Of a stretch of 64,000 nucleotides of DNA, positions 15,937 through 24,328 are shown in pieces. The DNA comes from UBA2040 sp002384725. GTDB lineage: Bacteria; Bacteroidota; Bacteroidia; Flavobacteriales_D; Crocinitomicaceae. The notes beneath the pieces were generated by a model. That model was not told the DNA's origin. It did not search any database and saw only the letters and a program-made list of their open reading frames with translations. The stretch covers positions 1 to 64,000 of the forward strand of contig CAWUXE010000004.1 of assembly GCA_963926475.1 (NCBI GenBank). Reading direction: 5' to 3'. How positions within the stretch are numbered: position 1 is the stretch's first letter; every line of letters starts with the position of its first letter. A program made the translations under genes and the position numbers.

Positions 15937-16599
15937 ATGAAAATTCATTTCTTCCTAATTCTACTCAGCTTCAATAGTTTCATTGGTGCGCAAGTCCTGA
16001 ATTCTAATTCTTGGGACAAAAATTATTTTGGCGTTTTGTTTTCACCTTTTGCCCTAGTTGATTTTTTTCAGGGACCTGGAATCAATCTTGCATTTGAATA
16101 TAAGATTAAATTAGTGGATTTACAGACGAACGTCAACTACCATACTGATCTATTCGCTTTTAATGTCCACAAACTGTCTTGGGAAGACATCTCTGGTGTT
16201 ACTTTGAAACAAGAAGTTAAATATTTTCCCAACGGGTCAGAATATTATGGCTTTGAGTTGAATTATGGAAACCAATCTTACTATTGAACTGACTCTGTAA
16301 ATAACACCCAGACCTATTCCCCTGCAGATACTACTATACGCTATAAAAATCATAGGCAATTTATCGGGCTTTCCGTTAACTTCGGTACTCAAAAAGTTTA
16401 CGATAATGGATTGACTTTAGGATTTAAACTTAGTGTTGGAGCAAAATTCAATAGTGTATCCAATCAGTTGAGCCAGGAAGATGCTGATAGAAGAATGACG
16501 GGTGACTGGAACAATCCTGCCAATTGGATTCAAAAAAAAGGAAATCATATTATTCCAAAATTTAATTTCGGATTTTACGTAGGTTTTAGGTTTCGATAA
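15937..16599 (+). pseudogene. small outer-membrane/exported protein interrupted by an in-frame TGA
   Basis: Opens with a clear signal peptide (MKIHFFLILLSFNSFIGAQ) and runs 116 codons to a TGA at 16285-16287. The same frame then continues without another stop through TDSVNNTQTYSPADTT, KNHRQFIGLSVNFG and GLTLGFKLSVGAKFN to IIPKFNFGFYVGFRFR and TAA at 16597-16599. The alternating strands and aromatic C terminus suggest a small beta-barrel or porin-like protein of 220 residues. One base change (for example TGG to TGA, Trp to stop) explains the break. The downstream half has no signal peptide, so it should not be made as a functional unit. No family recognised. It may also be a sequencing error. 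Confidence 0.75.
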
Positions 16600-16612
16600 T
16601 TGAAGCCAATAA

Positions 16613-16642
16613 AAAAGGGATTAACTTTCGTTAATCCCTTTT
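16613..16642. terminator. bidirectional terminator between the broken gene and rplQ
   Basis: Perfect 13-bp stem, AAAAGGGATTAAC (16613-16625) and its complement (16630-16642), with a 4-nt loop, A run before and T residues after. It lies between convergent genes and would end the long ribosomal operon on the minus strand. Confidence 0.85.
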
Positions 16643-16664
16643 CAAATTATGTAGAAGATAATCC

Positions 16665-17534
16665 TTACGCTGGTTTCCCACCGTCCATTGCATCTTGCCA
16701 TTTTTTCAATTCATCCCACTTACCTTCGGCAGCCATTCCAGCTTGCTTTGGCCATGAGTCGGGAGTATGACCTCCTTTTACGTCAGCGATAATCTCAGCG
16801 ATTTTCTCTGGAGTAGATGCAGCAACGTCAACGAATGTAGCCAAACCGGCAGCCACCAGTGTTTCAGCAATTTTCGGTCCAACACCTTCGATTTTCGTTA
16901 AATCGTCTGCTTTTGCTTCAGCCTTTGGAGCTTTTGCTTTCGAAACCGCTTCTTCTTTTACTTCTTCAACAACCTCAGCTTTCGTTTCTTCGACAACTGC
17001 CGTTACCTCTTCCGCTTTTGCTTCAACTGTTCCTACTACAACTACTTCAGGAGCATCCGTCGCGTCTTCAGTTGCTGTTTCAACAGTTTCTGTTGTAGCA
17101 CCTTCAGTAGTTTTCTTACCACCTTTACTTCTAGAACGACGAGTTGTTTTATTCACTCCATCGTTAGTATACAGTTCGTTGAAATCTACCAATTCGATCA
17201 TACACATTTCAGCGTTATCACCCAAACGGTAACCCAAACGAATGATACGAGTATATCCACCATTGCGGTTAGCGATTTTTGGAGCTATGTCTCTGAACAA
17301 TTCAGTAACAATCTCTTTGTCTTGCAATTCACTAAACACCATTCGGCGTGAGTGAGTAGAATCTGTTTTCGATTTTGTCAATATTGGCTCAACATAAACT
17401 CTCAATGCTTTTGCTTTCGCTACAGTTGTAGTGATTTTTTTGTGCATCAAAAGTGAAGTCGCCATGTTAGAAAGCATCGCTTTTCTGTGCGCTGTCTTTC
17501 TACTTAAATGATTTACTTTTCTTCCGTGTCTCAT
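16665..17534 (-). CDS. rplQ: ribosomal protein bL17 with acidic linker and helix-hairpin-helix tail
   Basis: Residues 1-121 are a normal bL17 (MRHGRKVNHLSRKTAHRKAM at the start, RIIRLGYRLGDNAEMCMIELVD at the end), the 50S protein near the exit tunnel. Unlike the usual 115-130 residue protein, this one continues to 289: a basic patch (RRSRSKGGKK, 132-141), an Ala/Glu/Val/Thr-rich low-complexity linker (about 142-210), a helix-hairpin-helix motif DLTKIEGVGPKIAETLVAAGL (211-231), and a short domain with HTPDSWPKQAGMAAEGKWDELKKWQ (256-280). I recall similar HhH tails on some Bacteroidota ribosomal proteins; their role is unknown. Last gene of the operon, right after rpoA, the standard order. Confidence 0.92.
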   Translation of the reverse strand: MRHGRKVNHLSRKTAHRKAMLSNMATSLLMHKKITTTVAKAKALRVYVEPILTKSKTDSTHSRRMVFSELQDKEIVTELFRDIAPKIANRNGGYTRIIRLGYRLGDNAEMCMIELVDFNELYTNDGVNKTTRRSRSKGGKKTTEGATTETVETATEDATDAPEVVVVGTVEAKAEEVTAVVEETKAEVVEEVKEEAVSKAKAPKAEAKADDLTKIEGVGPKIAETLVAAGLATFVDVAASTPEKIAEIIADVKGGHTPDSWPKQAGMAAEGKWDELKKWQDAMDGGKPA

Positions 17535-17555
17535 GATAATATGATAATGTACGTT

Positions 17556-18548
17556 CTAGTCTTTGTCTAATTTGTATTTGGCAACGTTCATTCCGAAATT
17601 CAACCCTTTGTTGTCCACTAAGTCTTCCAACTCCGTCAATGACTTTTTACCAAAGTTTCTAAATTTCAATAAATCGTTTTTATTGTAAGATACCAAATCA
17701 CCAAGTGTTTCAACATCTGCAGCTTTCAAACAATTCAAGGCACGTACAGATAAATCCATATCTACCAATTTCGTTTTCAACAACTGACGCATGTGCAATG
17801 AAGTCTCATCGAACTCTTCTGTATCCGCTTTCACTTCACTATCCAAAGTGATACGCTCATCAGAGAATAACATGAAATGATGGATCAAGATTTTCGCTGC
17901 TTCTTTCAAAGCTTCTTTCGGATGGATAGAACCATCAGTTTGAAGATCTAGAACTAATTTTTCGTAATCTGTTTTTTGCTCAACACGGAAGTTTTCAATT
18001 GCAAATTTTACGTTTTTGATTGGCGTAAAAATTGAATCAATAAAAACTGTTCCGAAAGGAGCGTTTCCTGTTTTGTTTTCTTCAGCTGGAGAGTATCCAC
18101 GACCTTTAATAATCGTCAATTCCATCTCAATTTTAACAGAAGATTCCATGTTGCAAATCACTAAATCCGAGTTCAATACTTGGAATGCAGAAGTGAATTT
18201 ACCCAAATCTCCAGCGGTCAATTTATCTTGACCAGAAATAGAAACCATTACAGTTTCAGAATCTGTACCTTCAATTTGTTGTTTGAAACGAACTTGTTTT
18301 AAGTTCAAAACGATTTCAGTTACATCTTCTACAACACCTTTGATAGTTGTAAACTCGTGGTCTACGCCTTCGATGCGGATAGAAGCGATAGCGAATCCTT
18401 CAAGAGAAGAAAGCAAAATACGTCTCAATGCATTACCAACAGTGATACCGTATCCCGGCTCCAATGGGCGGAATTCGAATTGTCCGTGATGTTCATCGGA
18501 CTGAATCATTATTACCTTATCAGGTTTTTGGAAATCTAAAATTGCCAT
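17556..18548 (-). CDS. rpoA: RNA polymerase alpha subunit
   Basis: 330 residues, full length. The N-terminal dimerisation domain shows FRPLEPGYGITVGNALRRILLSS, and the C-terminal domain carries two helix-hairpin-helix-like segments (SVRALNCLKAADVETLGDLV and LKFRNFGKKSLTELEDLV) that contact UP-element DNA and activators. It scaffolds assembly of beta and beta' in the cytoplasm. Lies between rpsD and rplQ, as in most bacteria. Confidence 0.98.
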   Translation of the reverse strand: MAILDFQKPDKVIMIQSDEHHGQFEFRPLEPGYGITVGNALRRILLSSLEGFAIASIRIEGVDHEFTTIKGVVEDVTEIVLNLKQVRFKQQIEGTDSETVMVSISGQDKLTAGDLGKFTSAFQVLNSDLVICNMESSVKIEMELTIIKGRGYSPAEENKTGNAPFGTVFIDSIFTPIKNVKFAIENFRVEQKTDYEKLVLDLQTDGSIHPKEALKEAAKILIHHFMLFSDERITLDSEVKADTEEFDETSLHMRQLLKTKLVDMDLSVRALNCLKAADVETLGDLVSYNKNDLLKFRNFGKKSLTELEDLVDNKGLNFGMNVAKYKLDKD

Positions 18549-18566
18549 GTTAATGCTTGGTTTTAA

Positions 18567-19175
18567 TTATTTAGAGTATAATTCGACGATCAATTGCTCC
18601 TTGATGTTTTCAGGGATCATTTCTCTTTGCGGGAGGGTTAGGTATTTTCCAGACATGTCTGATTTATTCCAATCCAACCAATCGTATGTTTTGCTATTTG
18701 AAGATAAAGAATCAGATATAGATTCTAAAGACTTCGATTTTTCACGAACTCCGATTACATCGCCAACTTTCAAGTTGTAAGATGGAATGTTAACTAGTTC
18801 TCCATTCACAGTGATGTGTTTGTGAGAAACCAATTGACGAGCTCCGTTTCTTGTAGGTGCAATACCCAAACGGAAAACAGTGTTATCCAAACGTGTTTCA
18901 CAAAGAACCAACAAGTTTTCACCTGTAATTCCTTTAGCAGCTGATGCCGCTTTAAACATGTTTGAGAACTGACGTTCAAGAATACCGTAAGTATACTTTG
19001 CTTTTTGTTTTTCAGCTAACTGAACAGAATATTCAGACTGCTTACCTCCACGTCTTTTGTTAGGACCATGTTGTCCAGGACCGTAGGCTTTTTTGTCTAA
19101 CACTTTGTCAGGTCCAAAGATAGGTTCTTTGAAACGACGAGCGATTTTTGATTTAGGACCAATATATCTTGCCAT
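18567..19175 (-). CDS. rpsD: ribosomal protein uS4
   Basis: 30S primary assembly protein, 202 residues, with N-terminal MARYIGPKSKIARRF and a central S4 RNA-binding domain (RLDNTVFRLGIAPTRNGARQLVSHKHI). The N-terminal region has no cysteines, so this is the zinc-free form. In many bacteria S4 represses this operon; the 81-nt gap to rpsK upstream is larger than others in the run and is where such a control site could lie, though I see only a weak stem there. Confidence 0.97.
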   Translation of the reverse strand: MARYIGPKSKIARRFKEPIFGPDKVLDKKAYGPGQHGPNKRRGGKQSEYSVQLAEKQKAKYTYGILERQFSNMFKAASAAKGITGENLLVLCETRLDNTVFRLGIAPTRNGARQLVSHKHITVNGELVNIPSYNLKVGDVIGVREKSKSLESISDSLSSNSKTYDWLDWNKSDMSGKYLTLPQREMIPENIKEQLIVELYSK

Positions 19176-19256
19176 CTTATTTGTTTATTTAAGAGTATTC
19201 GTGAATTAAGGCTTCTCCTTCGACGAACGTTTATCTCTTGTTGATTAAAAAATTTA

Positions 19257-19643
19257 TTAAACTCTTCTTCTTTTCGGTGGACGACATCCGTTGTGCGGAA
19301 GTGGCGTAACATCGATTATTTCAGTTACTTCAATGCCAGCATTGTGTAAAGAACGGATAGCAGACTCACGTCCTCCTCCTGGTCCTTTGACATAAACTTT
19401 CACTCGACGTAATCCGAAGTCATGTGCTTCTTTTGCTGCATCCTCTGCTGCTACTTGTGCTGCGTAAGGAGTGTTCTTTTTAGAACCGCGGAAGCCTTTT
19501 TTACCAGCGCTTGACCAAGAAATTACTTGACCTGCGTTGTTTGTCAAAGAGATGATTACATTGTTGAAGGTAGCTTGAATATGCGCTTCACCCATTGCGT
19601 CTACTTTGACATTCTTCTTCTTTTTTTGATTCGCTTTTGCCAT
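19257..19643 (-). CDS. rpsK: ribosomal protein uS11
   Basis: 128-residue 30S platform protein near the E site. Recognised from AHIQATFNNVIISLTNNAGQ, SSAGKKGFRGSKKNTPYAAQ and the highly conserved end DVTPLPHNGCRPPKRRRV. Follows rpsM by 17 nt in the standard alpha-group order. Confidence 0.98.
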   Translation of the reverse strand: MAKANQKKKKNVKVDAMGEAHIQATFNNVIISLTNNAGQVISWSSAGKKGFRGSKKNTPYAAQVAAEDAAKEAHDFGLRRVKVYVKGPGGGRESAIRSLHNAGIEVTEIIDVTPLPHNGCRPPKRRRV

Positions 19644-19660
19644 TGTTATTAATTATTTAG

Positions 19661-20029
19661 TTACACTTTTTTCTTATTTGCAACTGTTTTTCTTCTTCCT
19701 TTTCTCGTACGAGAGTTGTTTTTTGTTCTTTGTCCTCTTAAAGGCAATCCAGCTCTGTGACGGATTCCACGGTTACAACCGATATCCATCAAACGCTTGA
19801 TGTTTAATTGAACTTCTGAACGCAAAGCACCTTCTACTTTGATTTCGTTTAACGAAGTACGGATCAAATTCATTTGATCATCATCCCAATCTTCAACCTT
19901 GATATTGATATCAATTTTGTTTTCTTCCAAGATTTGCTTCGCTCGGCTGCGACCGATTCCGTAGATATACGTCAATCCGATTACACCTCTTTTATTCTTT
20001 GGTAAGTCTATTCCTGCTATACGTGCCAT
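19661..20029 (-). CDS. rpsM: ribosomal protein uS13
   Basis: 122-residue 30S head protein that bridges to the 50S subunit. Shows MARIAGIDLPKNKRGVIGLTYIYGIG with its helix-two-turn-helix, and the C-terminal tail RHRAGLPLRGQRTKNNSRTRKG that reaches the P-site tRNA. Lies just after rpmJ. Confidence 0.98.
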   Translation of the reverse strand: MARIAGIDLPKNKRGVIGLTYIYGIGRSRAKQILEENKIDINIKVEDWDDDQMNLIRTSLNEIKVEGALRSEVQLNIKRLMDIGCNRGIRHRAGLPLRGQRTKNNSRTRKGRRKTVANKKKV

Positions 20030-20040
20030 AATTTTCTAAA

Positions 20041-20157
20041 TTACCCTTGTCTTTGTTTTAACTTCGGGTTCTTTTTGTTTATCACATAAACCCGCCCTTT
20101 TCTTTTTACGATCTTACAATCAACTGATCGCTTTTTCACTGAAGCTCTAACTTTCAT
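20041..20157 (-). CDS. rpmJ: ribosomal protein bL36, zinc-ligand-depleted form
   Basis: A 38-residue protein read directly from the minus strand: it starts MKVRASVKKRSVDCKIVKRK and ends KKNPKLKQRQG. The canonical zinc-binding bL36 has three cysteines and a histidine (C11, C14, C27, H32 or H33). Here only C14 remains: position 11 is Ser, 27 is Asn, and no His is present. This is the zinc-independent version common in Bacteroidota. Sits between infA and rpsM. Confidence 0.96.
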   Translation of the reverse strand: MKVRASVKKRSVDCKIVKRKGRVYVINKKNPKLKQRQG

Positions 20158-20181
20158 TATTTTTATTTTTTAGGCCTGAAC

Positions 20182-20400
20182 CTATTTGTATCTAAATGAT
20201 ATTCTTCCTTTCGTCAAATCGTAAGGAGACATTTCAACTTTTACTTTATCACCTGGTAAAATCTTAATGTAGAACATTCTCATTTTACCAGAAATATGTG
20301 CAGTAATTACGTGGCCATTTTCCAATTCAACGCGGAACATTGCGTTGGAAAGTGCTTCGATGATTACGCCATCTTGTTCTATTGATGCTTGTTTTGCCAT
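20182..20400 (-). CDS. infA: translation initiation factor IF-1
   Basis: 72 residues forming one S1-like OB fold: MAKQASIEQDGVIIEALSNA, MFRVELENGHVITAHISGKMR and VKVEMSPYDLTKGRISFRYK. IF-1 occupies the A site of the 30S subunit during initiation. Located directly between secY and rpmJ; the map and adk genes that often sit between secY and infA in other phyla are absent here. Confidence 0.98.
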   Translation of the reverse strand: MAKQASIEQDGVIIEALSNAMFRVELENGHVITAHISGKMRMFYIKILPGDKVKVEMSPYDLTKGRISFRYK

Positions 20401-20403
20401 AGC

Positions 20404-21747
20404 TTAAAATCCTGATAATTCTCCTTGTGTTCTTCTTCCTCTGATTTTAGTTCCTTCCATCAAACCATCCATATGACGATTCAATAGGTAAGACTCAATC
20501 TGTTGTAAAGTATCCAATACAACACCCACCATAATTAATAGTGAAGTTCCACCGAAGAACATAGCAAATGCGTCATTCACTCCAGCCAATTTTGCAATAG
20601 CTGGAAGAATAGCGATAATCGCTAAGAACAACGATCCTGGGAAAGTAATTCTGGAAACCAATGTGTCAATATAATCTGCTGTTTCTTCACCTGGACGAAC
20701 ACCTGCAATAAATCCCCCTGACTTTTTCAAGTCGTCAGCAATTTTACGCGGGTTAATCATAATCGCAGTATAAAAATACGTGAAGACGATAATTAGGATA
20801 GCCAAAAGCAAATTGTAAGAGAAACCATAAACGTCTCCCAAAGTTCTTTGAATCCAACTTCCTCCTCCATCATTGCTTGCAAACATCATAACCGGTATGG
20901 TCATAATCGCTTGTGCAAAGATGATAGGCATTACCCCACTCGCATTTACCTTAATCGGCAAGTAGTTTCTTGCACCTGCTTCATCAACAGCGCGAGATCC
21001 TACAACCTTTTTGGCTGTATTGAGTGGCACTTTCCGCACACCTTGCACAATCAGTACTGTTGCCAATACGACTACGAAGAATGCTACGATTTCTAAAAGG
21101 ATTTTAATCAAGTTACCATCTGCCCAAGCAATTCCAACTTCTCCCGTAAATGCACCTGGCAAACGAGATAAGATACCAACAGTGATCAATAGAGAGATAC
21201 CATTACCAACTCCGTTGTCCGTAATTCTTTCTCCTAACCATACTGCGAACATTGCTCCAGCAACCAAAACGATAATCGTTTGAGCCCACCAGAATGTTCC
21301 AGCATCAACGGGCAAAGCGCCTTTACTTGACACATACAAAGACAAATAACCCGGTGCTTGAGCAGCACAGATAATGATTGTCAAAATACGCGTGTAGTTG
21401 TTGATTTGCTTTCTTCCTGATTCACCTTCATTTTGCATTTTCTGAACCGCAGGAACCGCCATGCCTAATAACTGCATGATAATCGATGCAGAAATATAAG
21501 GCATAATACCAAGTGCCATAATAGATGCATTCGTGAATCCACCACCAGAGAACAATGAAAGCAAAGTTTCAAGGGCATTTTGCCCACCTGCTTTTTGTGC
21601 TGCTTCTAGGGCGTTGTAATTTACACCTGGCAAGATAATAAATGAACCAATTCGGTAAACAAGTATTAAAGCTAACGTATAGATTATTCTCTTACGAAGC
21701 TCTTCAACTTTCCAAATGTTCTGTATATTCTGTATAAAACGTTTCAT
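20404..21747 (-). CDS. secY: SecY preprotein translocase channel subunit
   Basis: 447-residue inner-membrane protein with ten predicted helices, the channel of the SecYEG translocon. Shows the N-terminal amphipathic segment, the GGGFTNASIMALGIMPYISASIIMQLL plug and helix-2 region, VRKVPLNTAKKVVGSRAV in a cytoplasmic loop, and RPGEETADYIDTLVSRITFPGS near the C-terminal SecA/ribosome-binding loop. spc-group position between rplO and infA, separated from infA by only 3 nt. Confidence 0.97.
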   Translation of the reverse strand: MKRFIQNIQNIWKVEELRKRIIYTLALILVYRIGSFIILPGVNYNALEAAQKAGGQNALETLLSLFSGGGFTNASIMALGIMPYISASIIMQLLGMAVPAVQKMQNEGESGRKQINNYTRILTIIICAAQAPGYLSLYVSSKGALPVDAGTFWWAQTIIVLVAGAMFAVWLGERITDNGVGNGISLLITVGILSRLPGAFTGEVGIAWADGNLIKILLEIVAFFVVVLATVLIVQGVRKVPLNTAKKVVGSRAVDEAGARNYLPIKVNASGVMPIIFAQAIMTIPVMMFASNDGGGSWIQRTLGDVYGFSYNLLLAILIIVFTYFYTAIMINPRKIADDLKKSGGFIAGVRPGEETADYIDTLVSRITFPGSLFLAIIAILPAIAKLAGVNDAFAMFFGGTSLLIMVGVVLDTLQQIESYLLNRHMDGLMEGTKIRGRRTQGELSGF

Positions 21748-21774
21748 TCGCTAAAAAAATGTTTGCAAAGGTAA

Positions 21775-22221
21775 TTAGATTTCTGAACAATTCCCACCAG
21801 CTGACTCAATTGACGATTTCGCCGTTTGAGAAAACTTGTGAGCTGTTACGCTAATCTTTACTTTTAGTTCACCTCTACCTAAGACTTTCACTAGATCGTT
21901 GTTACCGATAAGTCCATTTTCTTTCAATATCTCTGGTGTAATTTCTAAAACGTTTTTACGGTCAATCAATGATTGGATGATATCCAAATTGATTGCTTTG
22001 TATTCAACGCGGTTGATATTTTTGAAACCAAATTTAGGTACACGTCGTTGCAAAGGCATTTGTCCACCTTCGAAACCAACTTTTCTACTGTAACCTGATC
22101 TTGATTTTTGTCCCTTATGCCCTCGCGTTGAAGTTCCACCATGTCCAGATCCCTGTCCACGTGCAATTCTCTTCGTACTTTTTGTCGAGCCTTTTGCGGG
22201 AGTTAAATTATGTAAATTCAT
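21775..22221 (-). CDS. rplO: ribosomal protein uL15
   Basis: 148-residue late-assembly 50S protein. The glycine- and basic-rich N-terminal extension (GSTKSTKRIARGQGSGHGGTSTRGHKGQKSRSG) and the globular part beginning FEGGQMPLQRRVPKFGF are diagnostic. Between rpmD and secY as usual. Confidence 0.97.
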   Translation of the reverse strand: MNLHNLTPAKGSTKSTKRIARGQGSGHGGTSTRGHKGQKSRSGYSRKVGFEGGQMPLQRRVPKFGFKNINRVEYKAINLDIIQSLIDRKNVLEITPEILKENGLIGNNDLVKVLGRGELKVKISVTAHKFSQTAKSSIESAGGNCSEI

Positions 22222-22242
22222 GATTTATCTAATTTCTTATTT

Positions 22243-22419
22243 CTACTTAACAACTTCTAAAAGATGTTGTACTTTCTTGATCATTCCAAGGATTTGTGGA
22301 TTAGACTCTTTTTCAACAGTCTGATTTAACTTACTAAATCCTAACGCTTTAATCGTAGCCTTTTGGTCAGCTGGGCGATTGATAGCGCTTCTTACTTGCT
22401 TAATTTTAATTGTAGCCAT
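22243..22419 (-). CDS. rpmD: ribosomal protein uL30
   Basis: 58-residue protein read from the minus strand, beginning MATIKIKQVRSAINRPADQK and ending KKVQHLLEVVK before a TAG. The two-strand, two-helix fold and the length are exactly those of bacterial uL30, which binds the 23S/5S region. Fits in the gap between rpsE (15 nt upstream) and rplO (21 nt downstream), where it is expected. Confidence 0.95.
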   Translation of the reverse strand: MATIKIKQVRSAINRPADQKATIKALGFSKLNQTVEKESNPQILGMIKKVQHLLEVVK

Positions 22420-22434
22420 TTTGCGTCTATCTTT

Positions 22435-22956
22435 TTAACCGTTAAATACTTTCTCCAATGAAACACCTCTTTGTTTCGCTACTGCTACTGCGTCTCTCAT
22501 ATTTGCCAAAGCTTCCATAGTCGCCTTCACCACGTTGTGTGGATTTGAAGAACCTTGTGACTTTGCCAATACATTGTGAACACCAACGCTCTCCAATACA
22601 GCACGCATCGCACCACCGGCTATAACACCTGTACCTTCAGAAGCTGGCTTAAGTAGAATTTCAGCACCTCCATACTTTGCTTTCTGCATGTGTGGAACCG
22701 TACCTCTTAAAATTGGAACACGAATCAAATTCTTTTTCGCATCATCAATTCCTTTGGTGATTGCTTCAGTAACTTCTTTCGCTTTACCTAATCCGTGACC
22801 AACGATTCCATTCTCATCACCCACTACAACGATTGCAGAGAATGAAAAAGTACGTCCACCTTTGGTTACTTTCGTAACACGATTGATAGCTACTAATTTG
22901 TCTTTAAGCTCGATCTCAGAAGCTTTTACTCGATTTACTATTTTCTGTGATGCCAT
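22435..22956 (-). CDS. rpsE: ribosomal protein uS5
   Basis: 173-residue 30S protein with the double-stranded-RNA-binding N-terminal domain (LVAINRVTKVTKGGRTFSFSAIVVVGDENG) and the C-terminal GHMP-like half (EGTGVIAGGAMRAVLESVGV). It takes part in decoding fidelity and mRNA unwinding at the entry site. Four nucleotides separate it from rplR upstream. Confidence 0.98.
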   Translation of the reverse strand: MASQKIVNRVKASEIELKDKLVAINRVTKVTKGGRTFSFSAIVVVGDENGIVGHGLGKAKEVTEAITKGIDDAKKNLIRVPILRGTVPHMQKAKYGGAEILLKPASEGTGVIAGGAMRAVLESVGVHNVLAKSQGSSNPHNVVKATMEALANMRDAVAVAKQRGVSLEKVFNG

Positions 22957-22959
22957 GTC

Positions 22960-23313
22960 TTAAAATTTTAAACCACCTTCTCTTGCCGAGTTAGCCAATG
23001 TTTTTACTCTACCGTGGTAAAGGTATCCGTTGCGATCAAACACAACACCTTCAATTCCAGCTTTCAATGCTTTTTCGGCTAATTCTTTACCAACTACAGT
23101 TGCTTGCTCGATTTTGTTTCCTTTTTCGGCTGCTTTATTCTTGTAGCTTGATGCTGATGCCAGGGTAATCCCTTTTGAATCGTCTATAATCTGTGCGTAG
23201 ATTTGTTTGTTACTACGGTACACAGACAAACGAGGCAACTTAGAAGTTCCAGTAATTTTCTTACGGATTCTTCTTTTAATTTTTGCTCTTCTTGTTAATT
23301 TGCTAAATGCCAT
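22960..23313 (-). CDS. rplR: ribosomal protein uL18
   Basis: 117-residue 5S rRNA-binding protein of the central protuberance. Recognised from TSKLPRLSVYRSNKQIYAQIIDD and the C-terminal FDRNGYLYHGRVKTLANSAREGGLKF. Between rplF and rpsE, the conserved spc order. Confidence 0.98.
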   Translation of the reverse strand: MAFSKLTRRAKIKRRIRKKITGTSKLPRLSVYRSNKQIYAQIIDDSKGITLASASSYKNKAAEKGNKIEQATVVGKELAEKALKAGIEGVVFDRNGYLYHGRVKTLANSAREGGLKF

Positions 23314-23331
23314 AACTAATGAAATTTAATA

Positions 23332-23883
23332 TTATTTACCCGCAGCCTTACCTGCTTTTCTTCTTACCTCTTCACCTAGATATCTTACACCTTTACCTTT
23401 GTATGGCTCTGGTTTACGAAGGGAACGAATCTTAGCGGCTACTTGACCCAAAAGTTGTTTATCGTGAGATTCCAACGTTACGATTGGAGCCTTACCTTTT
23501 TGAGTATCTGCAGATACCTTAATTTCACTAGGGATTTGAATAACTATTGGGTGAGAGAATCCGAGAGCCAAATCTAAAATTTGACCTTGCGTTGTAGCGC
23601 GGAATCCTACTCCAATAACTTCCAATTCCTTCTTGTACCCTTCCGATACACCGATGATCATATTGTTGATTAAAGAACGATATAAACCGTGCTTAGATCT
23701 ATGACCAGGAGCGTCTGATTCGCGGTTGAAAGATATAGTTCCGTCAGCGATTTCAATTGTCACACAAGAATCAATTTCTTGGGTCAATTCGCCTTTAGGT
23801 CCTTTAACGGTAACTGTCGTTCCGTCTACCTTTACTTCTACACCACTCGGGATGCTTACTGGGGATTTACCTATCCTTGACAT
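23332..23883 (-). CDS. rplF: ribosomal protein uL6
   Basis: 183-residue 50S protein near the factor-binding site, with two similar alpha/beta domains. Visible: MSRIGKSPVSIPSGVEVKV, the NMIIGVSEGYKKELEVIGVGFRA junction and the C-terminal signature EPYKGKGVRYLGEEVRRKAGK. Confidence 0.98.
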   Translation of the reverse strand: MSRIGKSPVSIPSGVEVKVDGTTVTVKGPKGELTQEIDSCVTIEIADGTISFNRESDAPGHRSKHGLYRSLINNMIIGVSEGYKKELEVIGVGFRATTQGQILDLALGFSHPIVIQIPSEIKVSADTQKGKAPIVTLESHDKQLLGQVAAKIRSLRKPEPYKGKGVRYLGEEVRRKAGKAAGK

Positions 23884-23904
23884 TTTACTTCTAGTTAATA
23901 AAGA

Positions 23905-24303
23905 TTAATATACATAGCAAAGGACTTCTCCTCCTATGTTTTCTTTTTTTGCTTCTTTGTTGGTGATTACACCTTTTGAAGTAGAAACGATAGCGATACC
24001 CAATCCGTTCAATACACGAGGCATTTCAGTTGAGCTACTATACTTTCTCAATCCTGGACGAGATGCTCTTTGCAATTTTGTGATTGCTGGAACTTTCGTT
24101 GATGGATTGTACTTCAAAGCGATTTTAATCATACCTTGTTTGTTATCGTCCTCGAACTTATAGTTCAAGATATATCCTTGGTCAAACAAAATCTGTGTCA
24201 TTGCACGTTTTGTATTAGAACCAGGAATTTCTACAACTTTCAAACCGGCCAAACTTGCGTTACGGACACGGGTAAGAAAATCTGCGATAGGATCTGTTGT
24301 CAT
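23905..24303 (-). CDS. rpsH: ribosomal protein uS8
   Basis: 132-residue primary 16S-binding protein of the 30S platform. Shows DPIADFLTRVRNASLAG at the start and RVLNGLGIAIVSTSKGVITNKEAKKENIGGEVLCYVY at the end. In Escherichia coli S8 represses the spc group; no matching site could be judged by eye here. Confidence 0.98.
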   Translation of the reverse strand: MTTDPIADFLTRVRNASLAGLKVVEIPGSNTKRAMTQILFDQGYILNYKFEDDNKQGMIKIALKYNPSTKVPAITKLQRASRPGLRKYSSSTEMPRVLNGLGIAIVSTSKGVITNKEAKKENIGGEVLCYVY

Positions 24304-24328
24304 AATATTTCCTAATTAAAAACTTAAA

